A stretch of 64,000 bases of DNA from Boswellia sacra (GCA_013180625.2 SNVD02008871.1:1-64000); one strand, 5' to 3'; positions 51,900-64,000 are shown, counted from the stretch's first letter. The notes: a model not told the origin generated them from the letters alone. A program made the numbers and translations.

Positions 51900-54800
51900 A
51901 TGGCCTTCTCTTTAGGCGCTTCTTACTCCGCTCCGGTGATCTGTAAACTCAGCAACGGCGCCAAGAACGGCGGCCACGCCGAGGATGCTGCGTACGTGCG
52001 ACAAGCCGCCGAGCTTGCCGACAGATCGGCGGGTTTCACCTCGCCGCACCCGAACTTCGGATGCGTGATTGCGACGTCGGCTGGCAGAGTGGCGGGAGAG
52101 GGATACTTGTACGCCCAGGGGACGAAACCGGCGGAGTTGCAGGCCGTGGAAGCTGGAGGCGCGTCGTGTAGAGGCGCCACTGCGTATCTTAACATGGAGC
52201 CTGGCGATTGCCACGGCGACCACACTGCCGTTTCTGCTCTTGTTCAGGTTTTCGCTTCACTTCTCTATTGTTTCCTTTCGCTTTTATTTTTAATTTTTAA
52301 TTATTTTAATTTATATGCCTACAAAAATACAGTTATTAGACAGCTTACATCGGTGTAGTTTGTTGAAATCTTAACTGCTGAAAGTGCTTCTATAAAAAAT
52401 GGTTTCTTTAGCAGCATTTTTTTTCCCCCAATTCTTTTTTCTTCGCTTTAATTGGACAGGAAAATTTGTGCCGGTTGACAAAATAATTACTTAAAATTTG
52501 TTACTTTGATAAAGTTTATGGTTTGTAATTAAAAAAAATTGAAAATAAGGAGGTGCTTCCTGAATGCTTTCTGGTTATATATATTCTTATTTTTTCTCAC
52601 CAGTATTGTCTTTTCTTTTTGCATTTGGAGGGCAGAAACAGTTGTTCTAGTTTTTGTTGCTTGTACTTTGTGTAAGTTTCAAAATAACAATTATGCGTAA
52701 ATTAAGGTTGTACTATAATTATATTGCAATTTGAATCAATGTAGCAGCTTAAACTAAGGTGACAAACTGTTATGTCATCATCTGGATTATTGACATTCTA
52801 TATGTAGATTAGGCAGGAATATCGAGAGTTGTGGTTGGGATCAGGCACCCATTACAGCATCTTAGAGGCCAAGCTGTACGAGCATTAAGAAGTCAAGGGC
52901 TTCAGGTTGATGTTTTTGGTGAGGATTTGCAAAGTAAAATAATAGAGGTATAGTTTCCTACCTGTTCCTTGGACCTAGACTCTTTATTTTTATCTGTTTC
53001 TAATATCTAATTGTATTTTGGTATCGTCATATGTTTAATTTTTAACAAAATTTAAAGTGTTCTTTCTTGTTTGATTCCTATCAAGATTATCATAGTTAGT
53101 GTTTATGTTCTCTACTTTGTAACATTTTATAAAACTATAGGAAGCTCGAAAATCTTGCCTACTTGTCAATGCTCCTTTGATCTATAAAGCCACTTCCCGA
53201 GTTCCCTTTTCTGTTCTCAAGTATGCTATGACACTTGATGGTGAGTATTATAAACTATTTGACATTTTACTCGTTTTTAGGTTTCATATTTACATATGAA
53301 AAGTAGTTTAAGTTAAACATGCTGATCATTACCTTGATGCTAATAGGAAAAATTGCTGCTAGTAGTGGACATGCAGCATGGATAAGTAGCAAAAAGTCCA
53401 GGAACCGAGTTTTTGAATTGCGGGGTAGAAGTGATGCCATTGTAGTTGGAGGAAATACTGTTCGTAGGGACAGTAAGTATTATTCTTGTGGCTATTTAAT
53501 AATCAACATTATATTTATAGTCATAGAGTAGGAAGTTCTTGTTCTTTTCCAGATCATCATCATCATCATTTTTGCCAACTTGTTGTAATTGTTTCTTGTT
53601 TTTGCTTTAATGTTGGTAGATCCTCGGCTAACTGCAAGACATGGAGGTGGGCACATGCCCATGCGAATTGTACTGACACAAACTCTAAATCTTCCTGAGG
53701 AAGCAAACCTTTGGGATGTTTCTGATGTCTCTACCATTGTTGTAACACAAAGGGGAGCTAGGAGGGACTTTCAAAAATTTCTTACATCTAAAGGAGTTGA
53801 AGTAGTGGAGTTTGACATCTTAAACCCTAGAGATGTTATGGAATATTTTCATGACCGTGGGTATCTTTCCATCTTATGGGAGTGCGGAGGAACACTAGCT
53901 GCATCTGCTATCTCATCTGGTGTCATACACAAGGTTTTTCCTTTTATTCTTTTGCCTGAACTTGTATCATACTTCCATATAGGCCATCTCTGGATGCATA
54001 CTGCTTATAAAGTAGGAGATATTAGTATTAGATTTTGTCTTCAACCTATTCCCAGACAGATACAATAAAAAATTGTTGGTCATATTTGCCTTTAGTATCC
54101 TGCTGGACTGAAGGGCGCTATTTACTATTGCCCACTTTTGACTGTCCTTTTAAATATTTTGTTGGGACAGTATTTCAGGTGGCTATGCATCTGAGCTTCT
54201 GCAATATTGAATGTATTGCCATATCTTTGAATTGTTTTTAACCTTTTAATGGTATGAGCTGCACTTCAAGACGAGCTTAATGCTTAGAGCTGATTATAGA
54301 TACAGTAACTCTGTTTTCTTAACTTACTTGTATTTTTGTTGTTAGCTCATTGGACCATAAATTTACCTTTGTTATAGGCCACTGGCAGACAATTTTGGCT
54401 ATTGTATGCCTTTTTTGAATCTATGTAGCACATTTCATTTTTGCTTTGATTCCTACGACAGAGGAAAAAGGAAAACGTAACTGGGGTTTTAGTTGTCTTT
54501 TACATGGAGTTGAAAAGCTTCAAATTATAGTTCATGTATTTATGTTAATTTTTATGGTTAAGAGGTGCTCTAGTTGTTTAAACTGACCTTTTCATTATAT
54601 TCTATTTATCTATTGTCTGGAGAAACTGTGAACTGTTTTAGCCACATCCATAACAAAATAAGTTGCTTTGGGCTACTGTTACAGCTCTTCATTTCCTAAA
54701 ATTTTTATAATGCAGGTTTTTACTTTTGTTGCCCCCAAAATTATTGGAGGAAAGAATGCACCAACTCCTGTGGGTGAACTTGGGATGGTTGAGATGACAC

Positions 54801-57430
54801 AAGCTCTGGATTTAATTGATGTTTGCTATGAGCAGGTTTGCTGTCAATATTTGTTTACTGATTACTGATAAATTGTTTCTTATTCATTGTACTAAGGTTG
54901 GTGTTATCATGAATCATGATTATGATATTTTTAAAGTAATACATGTATCATCACAACATATATATCTGCAGCATAATTGAGTTTTGGTTAAAGATTCTTA
55001 ACTCTAGGGAAGACTGGTGACATTGAACTGTTGTTGCATGGAAAATGCAGAATATGACAAAGTGGAGGATATTACTATATTGGCATTGTGTTCAGATGTA
55101 TATCACAATGTCTCAAAGTTCTGTGGTTCAATTGCATTATGAAAATCTTCACAAAATATTCAAATAAATATCACTTGTTTCATTACTTAAAGTCAGAGCC
55201 CGGATGATAAATATTCTTGACCTTTTTCCAGTTTTAATTTGGGTAGCATTGTTGCTTCTGTCACTTTCAGGTTGGACCTGACATGCTTGTTAGTGGATTT
55301 CTTCAGCCCATACCAGACCTGATGCCTGTTATTCCTTCAGAGGATGAAACTTTTGCAATTGATCCTTCTGTCATTCCCTACGAATCAAGCATTATATCCT
55401 TCTACAAAACATGGGATCCGTACGGTGCTTTTTCAAACTTTTCTCCTCATCCAATTCAAATGCCAGATGGGGATGGTAATTATGTCACTTGGTCAAGTAT
55501 AGAGCATTACTACCAGGTAGTTGCCTTTTCCTAGTTAAAATTTTACTTTTAATTCCAACTATTTTTCGATATTTTGTAAAAAAATCTATTGAACTTTTAG
55601 GCACACAAGTTTGTTGGAGTGAGTGACCCCATAGCACGAGATTGTGTTGAGAGGATAAAATCTGCGAGAAGTCCTGAGGAAGCAGCACGAATAGGAAGGT
55701 CAATGCAAAGACACCATCGGGATCTGGTAAGTCATCCGTACTTCTGGTGGGATTGCAGATTGATCTCTTTTTACCTGGTTGTGTCTATGTAAAGCATAAA
55801 AATGTCCTATATGACAATAGAACACTAACCTGATGCCTCTATAGAATCTAGTTTTCCCTTCAGTTGTATGCCAATGAAGATATGGTCATGCTGTTGATGG
55901 CAATTGAAAAGATATGATTTTGCATAGAATCTAAGATTTGAGATTGTTCTAATAGGATTATTTTTTTTCTTTTCTAGTAGATGGTTTTCATTTTCCATAC
56001 TTAATAAATTTGGTAAAGTTCCTTTCTGATTTTGAATGGCATGAAAGCACATTACGCACATTTATTGGATTTTTCATCTTCCTATGCGGAGTGTCCTTTT
56101 TTTTAATTTTTTTTTTTTTTGGTCCAACCCAAAAACTTATCTTTAGCAAGACACATCTCTCATCTGCCTCCATGCAAAGTCCACTATCGTGACCACCTCT
56201 TATTTTGGGTTTTCTTCACTTTGTTATTGTTAGATTAAATGCGTTTCCTCCATTTATGCAGTGCATATGGGAATTGGCACAGTGCTCAAATGTATATATG
56301 ATAGTAGGTTGATTTTAGTTCTGTTACATAGTCATGTATTAGTGTTTATCTGGAAAATCATGTAGAATGTTGAAGGAAGCCTTTTTTCTTGAATACAGGC
56401 AGAATCTAAATTTGAACGATATGTACTTATAAATGAACTATACGGACAGATAAAATTTTACTCTGATATTATTCGCTAATTTCTATCTTTCAATTCCATA
56501 TGATGATTCATTTTGATTTGGAATCTTACCATCTGGATTCCTAATAATTCCCATCTTTAACTATAAAGGATAAAATAATATGTTTGAACAAAAAGCGAAG
56601 TCCATACCTTCTTTATCAAGAACAGTCAATTCATCTTCTAAAGACAAATGCAAAAAGAAGAGCTCTTACATTTTATTCATTCTTCTTGTAGCATGATCAT
56701 TAAGGATGTAAAGTTGGATTGATATTGTTCTTTACTCCTTTCATATAATTATTATGGGTCAAAAGGAATTATATACGAACAATAGACACATTTTAAATTG
56801 TTCTGATCCCACATAAACTTATTATGTTCTGCCTTCTGCCTAATGATTCAAAGAAGTCTACCTCCATCATGCCACATTCCAGCCCAAGTGTCTTGTAGGA
56901 TTTGCTTGCATTTCATGTTCTTCATTGATGTATGTTCCAAGTAATACAGGAGTGAACCAAACTTATGAATCTTTTTGCAAATTCCATGCCTTTTTTTTCC
57001 TTTTTAAAATGAACTTTTATTCCAATTAGAGATGTTAAATTTTCCAGAGAGACATAAAGTAATTGTTCAATGTACATGCCTACTTTTATCGATGATGTGT
57101 TGTTGAGTTAAACATCAGATGTTTCCCTTGCTATCTATGGTGAGCTGAGGCCTATGTGCAATGCAGGTGAGAAAGGATTGGGAAACTGCAAAGATTGATG
57201 TTATGTACAATGCATTGAAATGCAAATTCTCAATTTATCCTCATTTGAATTCTATGCTGCTCTCAACTGCTGGCTCAGTTCTTGTTGAAGCTTCACCGCA
57301 TGATCTTTTCTGGGGCGGAGGCCGTGAAGGTGAAGGCCTAAATTATCTGGGCAGGCTGCTTATGCAGTTGAGATCAGAGTTTCTTGGTGAGTCTTCTACG
57401 TCAAGTGAAACCACATATTCAGCTCTATGA
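51900..57430 (+). CDS. PYRR: PYRR, plastid riboflavin biosynthesis protein (reductase with COG3236 domain)
   Basis: Nine exons: 51900-52247, 52813-52947, 53141-53240, 53347-53472, 53620-53933, 54716-54835, 55271-55516, 55601-55726 and 57167-57430; 1779 nt, 592 residues, all GT-AG with phases that fit. Three domains: an N-terminal deaminase-like domain (to about residue 160) lacking the zinc ligands (KPAELQAVE in place of the His-Ala-Glu motif; MEPGDCHGDHT), so catalytically dead as is typical of PYRR; a RibD-type reductase domain (LKYAMTLDGKIA, VGGNTVRRDNPRLT, LWECGGTLAASAI, LVSGFLQPIPD) that reduces the pyrimidine ribosylamino intermediate with NADPH; and a C-terminal COG3236/YbiA-like domain (FYKTWDPYGAFSNFSPHPI, EHYYQAHKFVG, WGGGREGEGLNYLGRLL), an N-glycosidase that removes reactive early intermediates. 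The conserved plant N-terminus implies plastid import. The gene looks intact. Confidence 0.97.
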
Positions 57431-58127
57431 TTAAGGATAAAATCTCTTGTTATTTACTTTTAAAATAAAACTGTATTGTAGCGTTTTTGTGATATGTTAT
57501 TCAAAACCTATCGTTATGCTATTTTTTTGATGCAATATTATTGTATCATTAGTGTATTACTAAGAATTATAATCTATTTATGATATTCAAGAGTTATTTG
57601 GCCTAATCCTTCTTTGGGAGAAAATATTTTATGATAGGAGAAATAAATCAAAGAAATAATAAGAGTGCTCTTTTTATTGATTAAGTAATTTCTATTATCC
57701 AATTTTATATGGTTAACTAGAACTATATGATTCAAAATTTATTCTTGTTATTTCTGACATGAAATGTGAGACTAGCTACTAACTTGATTTAAGCATTGAA
57801 TGTCTTTTTTAAAAAGCCTTAGAAGTTAGAATCATATCAATAATTTTTTTAGTGTAAAAAATTTAGTTAAAGATATCATTATATATTAAACAATTTTGTA
57901 AAATTAATTATTTAATTATTATTATTATTTTTGAAAACTCTATGATAAAAACATAAAAGACATCCACAAATTCTGGCGCAATATTCTGTTTTGACTTTTA
58001 AACTAACCCTTTGATTTCATTCGAATCCCGAATTTCTGCAGCCTTCCTTTCTGCATATGTTTGTCTAATCCTACCACCCATAACTATAAGTTTCTTTATT
58101 ATTCCTATTTTGTGGATCATATAAAAA
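57431..58127. other. PYRR 3' region and upstream of F-box pseudogene 2
   Basis: 3' UTR followed by AT-rich DNA. About 58010-58075 (ATTCGAATCCCGAATTT ... CCTTTCTGCAT) is similar to the region before F-box pseudogene 1. Confidence 0.45.
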
Positions 58128-59041
58128 ATGCTGACAACTTATGCTAGTTTGCCTGGAGATTTGATAATTCAAATTCTTTCAATATTGCCGGTAAAATCTC
58201 TTATACGGTTCAAGTATATTTGCAAATCATGGTATGCTTTAGTTGAAAATGCTACTTTTATTTCAATATTGCAGTTGAAAAACTATATTGTTGATAAAAT
58301 CCCACTTGTTATTTCCTGTGGGTATGAGATGGAAGATCTTCAATTCTATTTTTACCTTCACAAAACATTTGTTGATTTATCGTCTCAACTTGTGCTTCCT
58401 CCACAACTTTACAAAATAAAGTAGTGGATGTCTTAGGTTGTTTTGATGGTCTAATCTTTTTATATAAATGTGAGTCACCTAGCATATTTATATGGAATCC
58501 TGCAACCAAAGATTCAAAGCCCTTCATAATCATAGAAATTATCTTTCAGCCAATGACCTAGAAGTTGACTACAGATTTTCCTACTGTTGCATTTGGTTTG
58601 GATCCCAAAAGTAGCAACCATGAGTTGGTGAAGATAAGAGTCATTATTTCAAAACGGAAGAGATAATAACCCTTCATATGTTACAATATACGACCTATAT
58701 ACTACTTCTTGGAAAGATTTAGAACGTGATTTTCTCATTCCTTATGTTGTGGTTTGTAATTCATCTGGTGCATACATAAACGGAGTTTGCTATTGGTTGG
58801 TAACAGATGATGCGGATTAATTATTCCTCATTTCATTTCATATGGATGAAGAAGTGTTCGAAGAGATTAAAATGCCAATACTCTTCTTCAAAACTTACGG
58901 TAATTGATAATATAAATGATTTCTCTTTCTTTAGTAGTTATTGATGAAAGAACGGATTATTTTGATAAATGGGTGATGAAGGAGAGGTGTTGGACTAAAC
59001 AATTTACTGTTGGACCTGTATCTTTCCCTCATATCTACCCA

Positions 59042-62000
59042 TAGGGGTGGCAATTCGTGTTCGCGGGTCGTGTTCATGCCATGTCGAGCTGTGATACGAT
59101 AAAGATTGACCCAACACGAACACGACCCGTTTATTATTCGTGTCACTATGACATGACACGACACGAACACGACACGATTATTAAACGGGTAACACGACAT
59201 GACACGCTAACACGAATAATAAACGGGTCGTAATCGTGTTAGACACGAACACGACCCGTCTAACACGATTAAGACACGTTTACATTATTGACACGACTCG
59301 ATTGACACGATTATGACCCGTTAACACGATTATGACACGTTAACACAATTATAACACGTTATACATTTACAACACGATTATGACATTATTATACACTAAA
59401 ACATATTTTTAAATGAAAAAGATATAACAAAAAATACAAAATTATTCATAAATCTCAAATAACTTTAACAATTCATACAGACTTCAAATGCAATATAAGT
59501 ACCATAAGAAAACACCTTTAACAATTCAAATACAACAAAATTAATAAAAATAGAGTACATCAAATCTCAAATAAACATGCATCACATTCCTTGTTGGTTG
59601 ATACTACCAGATCAGATTTCACATGTAAATGAATCATGCACTTACACAATTAAAACCTTCATGTCATAGAAGAACTACTAGCCGATTCTCCAGCTTGTTG
59701 GTTGATACTCAAGTTCATTACATCTTTAGTCAACTCATCTGTCTTTAAACTTCCAGTTTCTATAAAATCCAATCATTTATAGAATGAATAAAAAAGCATT
59801 TATAAACATACGAAAACAAATTATAGAGGAAGAAAATAAAAATAAATTGTTAAAAGAGTTACCTTGTTGTCTAAACAACCAATCTCTAGTGCAAATCAAA
59901 ACCTTTACTGTGTCCGGCGTAAGTGCACTTCTAAATTGATCAAGAACTCCTCCACTAACACTAAAAACTGACTCGGATGCAACCGCAGAAACTGGAATGC
60001 TTAAAATATCACGAGCCATACAAGCAAGTTCAGGATAACGAAACTCATTTCCTTTCCAAAAAAGAAGAATATCCATATTGGCTGATAATTCTGTCCTTGG
60101 TTCATCCAAATATAACTCTAATTGTGACTTTTGATTTGAAATTGTTTGTCTAAAACTGTCAGCTTGATCAAATTCCTATACATATCATAAGAAATAAGAA
60201 TCATTAATAAAATGAACAAGTAAATAACACAAATATTACACAAATATATAGATTTGGATGAAAAGTTTAGTGTTTTTTACCTCTAATAGAACAACTTCTA
60301 CAGCTTTTCGAGCAGTCATGTCTTGACTAATCATATCATCAGGATCTCTGGATGAAGAAGGTACACTAGAAGTTAAAATTTTTTTGTACTCATTGTACAA
60401 AGAAAAGATCTTCTCTCTAACTTTAGACAACTTAATCTCAAAATCATCCCCATAAAGTTTTTTATATACAAACTCCACAAATTGCATTTTGTATCTTGGA
60501 TCCAAGACAACTACTATAGCCAAAATAATGCAATAATTTGACCAATACTTCTCAAACTTAGACAACATGCGCTTAGCCATATCCTTCAAGTAGTCATATT
60601 CACTCTCAAAGTGTTGCTTCAAAGTCAAATGAGCCACAAACACTTTAGAAAAGTACAAGTTTGAAGTTGGGTATTTTGAGCCAAAAAATATACATGTAGT
60701 CTCATAAAATACATTCAAAAAGTTGCTAATTTTCTCCACTTTCAACCACTCACTCGGAGAAGGGCAATGAATGTAATTAGAATCAGTCAACTGCATGTGA
60801 CAAAATGCTTGACTATAATACATGGCACTTTCAAGCATGAGAAAAGTAGAATTCCATCTTGTAGGAACATCTAGCCTCAAACACATTTTACATTCTAGAG
60901 ACACTTGTTTCACACATTCAAGAAAAGTCTTTTTTCTTCCTTGTGACCCCTTTGACATACTTAATGCTCTCACAAATTTTATAGATTGCTTCATCTATTT
61001 CTTTCAGTCCCTCTTGAACAATCAAATTAAGGATATGAGCACAACAACGAATATGCAAGAAATCTCCTTTGGATAATAGTGCTTTCTTAATATTTAATTG
61101 AGATCTTAGAATCTCAACACAAGTATCATTAGATGAAGCATTATCCAAAGTGATTGAAAATATATTTTTTTCAATGCCCCACTCACTTAGCAACTTGCAT
61201 ATTTTATTGGACAAATTAACACCAGAATGTGGAGGTAGCAAAGCACAAAAGTTTAACACCCTCTTTTGTAGAACCCAATTTTTATCAAGAAAATGAGCAG
61301 TAAGGCACAAATAACCATCCGTAGTTATCGAAGTCCACAAATCAGAGGTTAAACTAATTCTACTAGGTGCTTCATCTAACATGGCTTTTATTCTTGCCCT
61401 TTCCCTATTATATATCTTTAATATATCAGCCTTTGCAGTGTTTCTAGAAATGGGAGTCACCTCATCATTCAAATATGTGAAAAGCCTCCTAATGCCAGTA
61501 TACTCAACAAATTGAAATGGCAAATCATGCATAATAAGTGCAGCAGACAAAATTTCACGAAAGACAACAGGATCAAATTTAGGACTACGCTTTCCCAAAT
61601 TACCATCAGTTTGGTTTATCATATACTGACCTATATCACGGGAATTTCTTCTCAGGCAAGACTCCAAATGTCGCTTCAAATTACCCGTTCCATTTCTTGA
61701 TTCAGAAATATAAATCGCTCCACATAATTTGCATTTGGATCTTTGCTTCTTATCTGGATATCCTTTCCTTGGTAGTATATCAAAAAACTTCCACACTTCT
61801 GAGGTTAACTTTCTTTTTCGTGTCCCACTTTGAATCATGTCTTGTCGTGTAGTGCCTTCAGACTCACTACCTATATTGAATATGTCATCCTCACTTGGCA
61901 AATTAGTTTCCATTTGAGTTGCTGAATTTGTTTCTAAAGAATCCATTTTCAAGGAAAAAAATGGATATGTATTATATTTAAACTGATTGCTGCTGATATC

Positions 62001-62721
62001 CACAAATGAGCAAAGCAAATGGCTGGAGGGTGTGCTCACAGGAGGGGGAGGACTGGATGGTGGATCTATGGTGCTGAAGCCATGACAATTGGCGACAGTG
62101 AGGATAGTAGATGGCTGGCGGCGGTGAGGACTGAGGAGAGAAGGATTGTGTTACTTTGATTTTTATCGATTAGATTTCCTTCTCATTTCCAATTTTCAGT
62201 GAATTAGAATTAGGTTTCAATTTTGGGAAAATTGAAAAAATGGACACAATTAGGTGTCGAGTCGTGTCAAATCATATCGGATGTACAACTGACACTCGAT
62301 ATCAGTTTATTTTCGAAGACATCGAGTGTCGGATTGGAAACTGACACTCAATATGCCTTGTGTCAAGTGTTGGTTTCATAATCCGACACTCAATATCAGA
62401 TTCATAATCCGACACTCGGTATGTATTGTGTCGAGTGTTCGATTATGTCAGATTCATAATACGACACTCGGATTATGTCGGATTATGTTGAGTTGCGTCG
62501 AGCGTTTTGGCAGGTTACTTGTTTTTGCATTGTTTTTTTGTCGTGTCATAATTGTGTTCGCGTGTCGAAGACACTCAACCCGAACATGACATGATTATTA
62601 AACGGGTTGACATCTTCGACACGAACACGACACGAACATGAATAAGCCAAAACCCAAATCCGCTTAAACCTGTGTCGTGTCAAGTCGTGTTCGCGTGTCA
62701 TGTCGAAAATTGCCACCCCTT
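59042..62721 (-). mobile_element. hAT transposon with near-complete transposase
   Basis: 3.68 kb with terminal inverted repeats TAGGGGTGGCAATT (left) and AATTGCCACCCCTT (right; one terminal mismatch) and an 8-bp target duplication, TCTACCCA at 59034-59041 and CCTACCCA at 62722-62729 (7 of 8). Subterminal regions of about 300-450 bp at both ends are packed with ACACGA/CGTGT and CGACACTCG motifs, typical of hAT transposase-binding ends. It carries one spliced transposase gene on minus. Confidence 0.92.
59659..61946 (-). pseudogene. hAT transposase (BED finger, RNase H fold, hATC), one frameshift
   Basis: Three exons on minus: 61946-60281, 60175-59863 and 59759-59659, with good GT-AG borders. 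Order: acidic N-terminus, BED zinc finger (SEVWKFF ... CKLCGAIYISESRNGTGNLK, about residues 48-96), RNase H-like transposase core (SDLWTSITTDGYLCLTAHF, CAHILNLIVQEGL, DVPTRWNSTFLML) and the hATC dimerisation domain (ELACMARDILSIPVSAVASE, SVFSVSGGVLDQFRSAL). It is of the RICESLEEPER/ZBED type. The only disruption I find is an extra base in a G run (CCCC on plus, 60947-60950), shifting the frame within ESIKYVKG. ATG 61946 was chosen because it opens the conserved acidic leader; the frame is open upstream to 62039. Confidence 0.88.
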
Positions 62722-62984
62722 CCTACCCATTTGGGTTGTGGAATGATGGTGGATTTATTATTATTATTTTTTTAATTGCTGACTCACCCCACAATATCTT
62801 GGAATCAAATTTGGTGCGGTTAGAAGTCATCGTTACAACGAAAGTCTATTGAAAACCAAGATACGAGATTATATATGTTTGACGTATTTAACATCTATAA
62901 TTAAGATGTCGTACGTGTATATAGACGTTATAATTATTTGAGATGAAGTGTATATACCTTGAAAAAATTATAGTCTTTCTAGTA

Positions 62985-63120
62985 ATGACCTTTTGTACCT
63001 ACTATTGTGTTTTGATGGCGTTGAGGCACCCTTTGAAATCTCTTTCTACTGTGACAAAATAGTTCTTGATTTGTCATATCAATATAAATCATGCATCAAA
63101 AAAGATGTGAACATAGTAGT
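62985..63120 (+). pseudogene. Possible F-box gene fragment
   Basis: A frame reading LLCFDGVEAPFEISFYCDKI and VLDLSYQYK recalls the CFDG and hydrophobic segments of the F-box pseudogenes, but the order of motifs differs and similarity is weak. Confidence 0.3.
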
Positions 63121-63639
63121 TGTCATGATGTTTTATTTATTTATTTTTATCTATGAATTTATAGAGTGTAAAATTTGGCATGTACTTTGAAGTGCTAAAA
63201 AACTACCGAGAGATGTCACTTCCAATATCTTGAGCACATCACCATGTTTGTGAAGCTAAGTGCAATTTTACCAAGTAATTAAAAATCTAAGTTTCCTAAG
63301 GTATCTGAGTCAAAATTACTGAGTAGATGAACTTAATTTTAAATTCTAAATTCGAATTATCAAACATTTGGCAAATCCTTTCTATTGGAAGTTGAACGTT
63401 ATTCAAAAAAAAACTGATTGTTATCTGAATTAGGAAGGTTATTTTCATCTTGATAGAAATTAAATTTAAAATCAAAGGATTAAAAACAAACTGCACTTTA
63501 AAAAGACGACAAGACTCAAGGCAAAGTCATTCAGAACACACTACTAAATACATTTCTTTCAGTCACTTACGTGAGCGTCGGAGAGTCTTAGCCGGCATCT
63601 TCGCCAGCCAATCCTCTTACCATATTTTCTCTATTCTGC
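63121..63639. other. Intergenic between F-box fragments
   Basis: AT-rich with no readable gene. Confidence 0.4.
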
Positions 63640-64000
63640 AGGAATTTGTTTGCCATGTGTATTCAACAAGTAAGCGAAATTTTGACGTCTTCAGAATTTG
63701 ATTCCAATTGCATATCTATGTGGAATCTTTCAACTAAAGAATTTTATGATAGTTGTAGAACTCTTCCTCTCTATGTTTAAACAATATCGGTATAAGGGAG
63801 AAACTTTTATTAGATTTGGATTCCATCTAAGGACTAACAACTATAAATTGGTTAAGATAGAACTACTATTTGGTAAGGGAATATCTAGTAAATCTTAATA
63901 CCCTGCAGTATATATAACTTATCTACTGGTTCATTGAAAGAATTGGAAGTAGCTAGAATTATTATCTTTTGTTTATTGGGTCACACTTCACATTAAGTTT
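63640..64000 (+). pseudogene. F-box pseudogene 3 fragment (FBA domain), runs off the window
   Basis: Frames read SEFDSNCISMWNLSTKEFYD, then, after stops and shifts, IRFGFHLRTNNYKLVKIELL and a VYITYLLVH-type segment. This is the WNPSTKEF ... FGFDxxTNDYKLVKI core of F-box-associated domains. No F-box is seen upstream in the window. It is broken by several stops and truncated at the right edge; the rest may lie beyond. Confidence 0.7.

Larger units (their letters stand above)
58128..62940 (+). pseudogene. F-box pseudogene 2 (S-locus-F-box-like), split by a hAT transposon
   Basis: From the ATG at 58128 the frame has a well-conserved F-box (LPGDLIIQILSILPVKSLIR, then FKYICKSWYALVENATF) and runs to a stop at about 58424. 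The next frame continues LGCFDGLIFLYKC and SIFIWNPATKDSKPF, then FPTVAFGLDPKSSNHELVKI, SYVTIYDLYTTSWKDLERDF, INGVCYWLVTDDAD and MDEEVFEEIKMP: an FBA domain of the S-locus-F-box type, with several frameshifts and stops. At 59041 it is interrupted; homology resumes at 62722 (FGLWNDGG, DSPHNILESN) and fades near 62940. The protein family forms SCF E3 ligases that bind S-RNases in pollen. The damage before the insertion site shows it is dead irrespective of the transposon; order of events is unknown. Confidence 0.85.

Noticed and set aside
59042..59380. Telomere-like or CRISPR-like short repeats
   Set aside because: The ACACGA-type motifs are irregularly spaced and oriented and fit hAT subterminal repeats; there are no uniform spacers.

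Overview
The window is plant nuclear DNA, most likely from a woody eudicot (rosid-like; species not determinable by eye). It is AT-rich and gene-poor, with spliced genes, T-rich introns, LTR retrotransposons, hAT and MITE insertions. Five housekeeping genes look intact: a RraA/HMG-aldolase-like gene (minus, 10.86-11.36 kb), isopentenyl-diphosphate isomerase (minus, 16.86-20.57 kb, 6 exons), cytosolic leucyl-tRNA synthetase (plus, 30.59-33.85 kb, uninterrupted CDS), an eIF5-mimic/W2-domain protein (plus, 40.10-44.33 kb, 8 exons) and the riboflavin-pathway protein PYRR (plus, 51.90-57.43 kb, 9 exons).

Layout: 1-5348 a Ty1/copia element (minus) with nearly identical LTRs but a broken polyprotein; 6603-7453 a T2/S-RNase-like pseudogene (minus); 7.7-9.05 kb an inverted-repeat element; RraA with a long 5' UTR intron; 14.2-15.2 kb a MITE-like element; IDI; 21.5-24.9 kb nested inverted-repeat and hAT MITEs; 25-29.9 kb AT-rich DNA with almost no recognisable content; LeuRS; F-box pseudogene 1 (36.3 kb); two Tourist-like MITEs; the W2 gene; a non-autonomous Ty3/gypsy element (46.2-51.45 kb) with gag-protease on minus and a spliced antisense ORF on plus; a foldback element; PYRR; F-box pseudogene 2 (58.1-62.9 kb) split by a 3.7-kb autonomous-type hAT element; and an F-box pseudogene 3 fragment running off the right end.

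The most interesting signal is the combination of an S-RNase-type pseudogene (single intron between the two catalytic motifs, CAS I and CAS II) with at least three decayed F-box/F-box-associated genes in one TE-rich block. This is the gene content of an RNase-based self-incompatibility S-locus, here in relic form. Other notable signals are seven U3 palindromes in the gypsy LTR that show a compensatory base pair, the antisense spliced ORF in that element, the hAT insertion with a single-base frameshift, and the displacement of the PYRR promoter by mobile DNA. All gene models come from reading splice signals and remembered family conservation; no database search was run.
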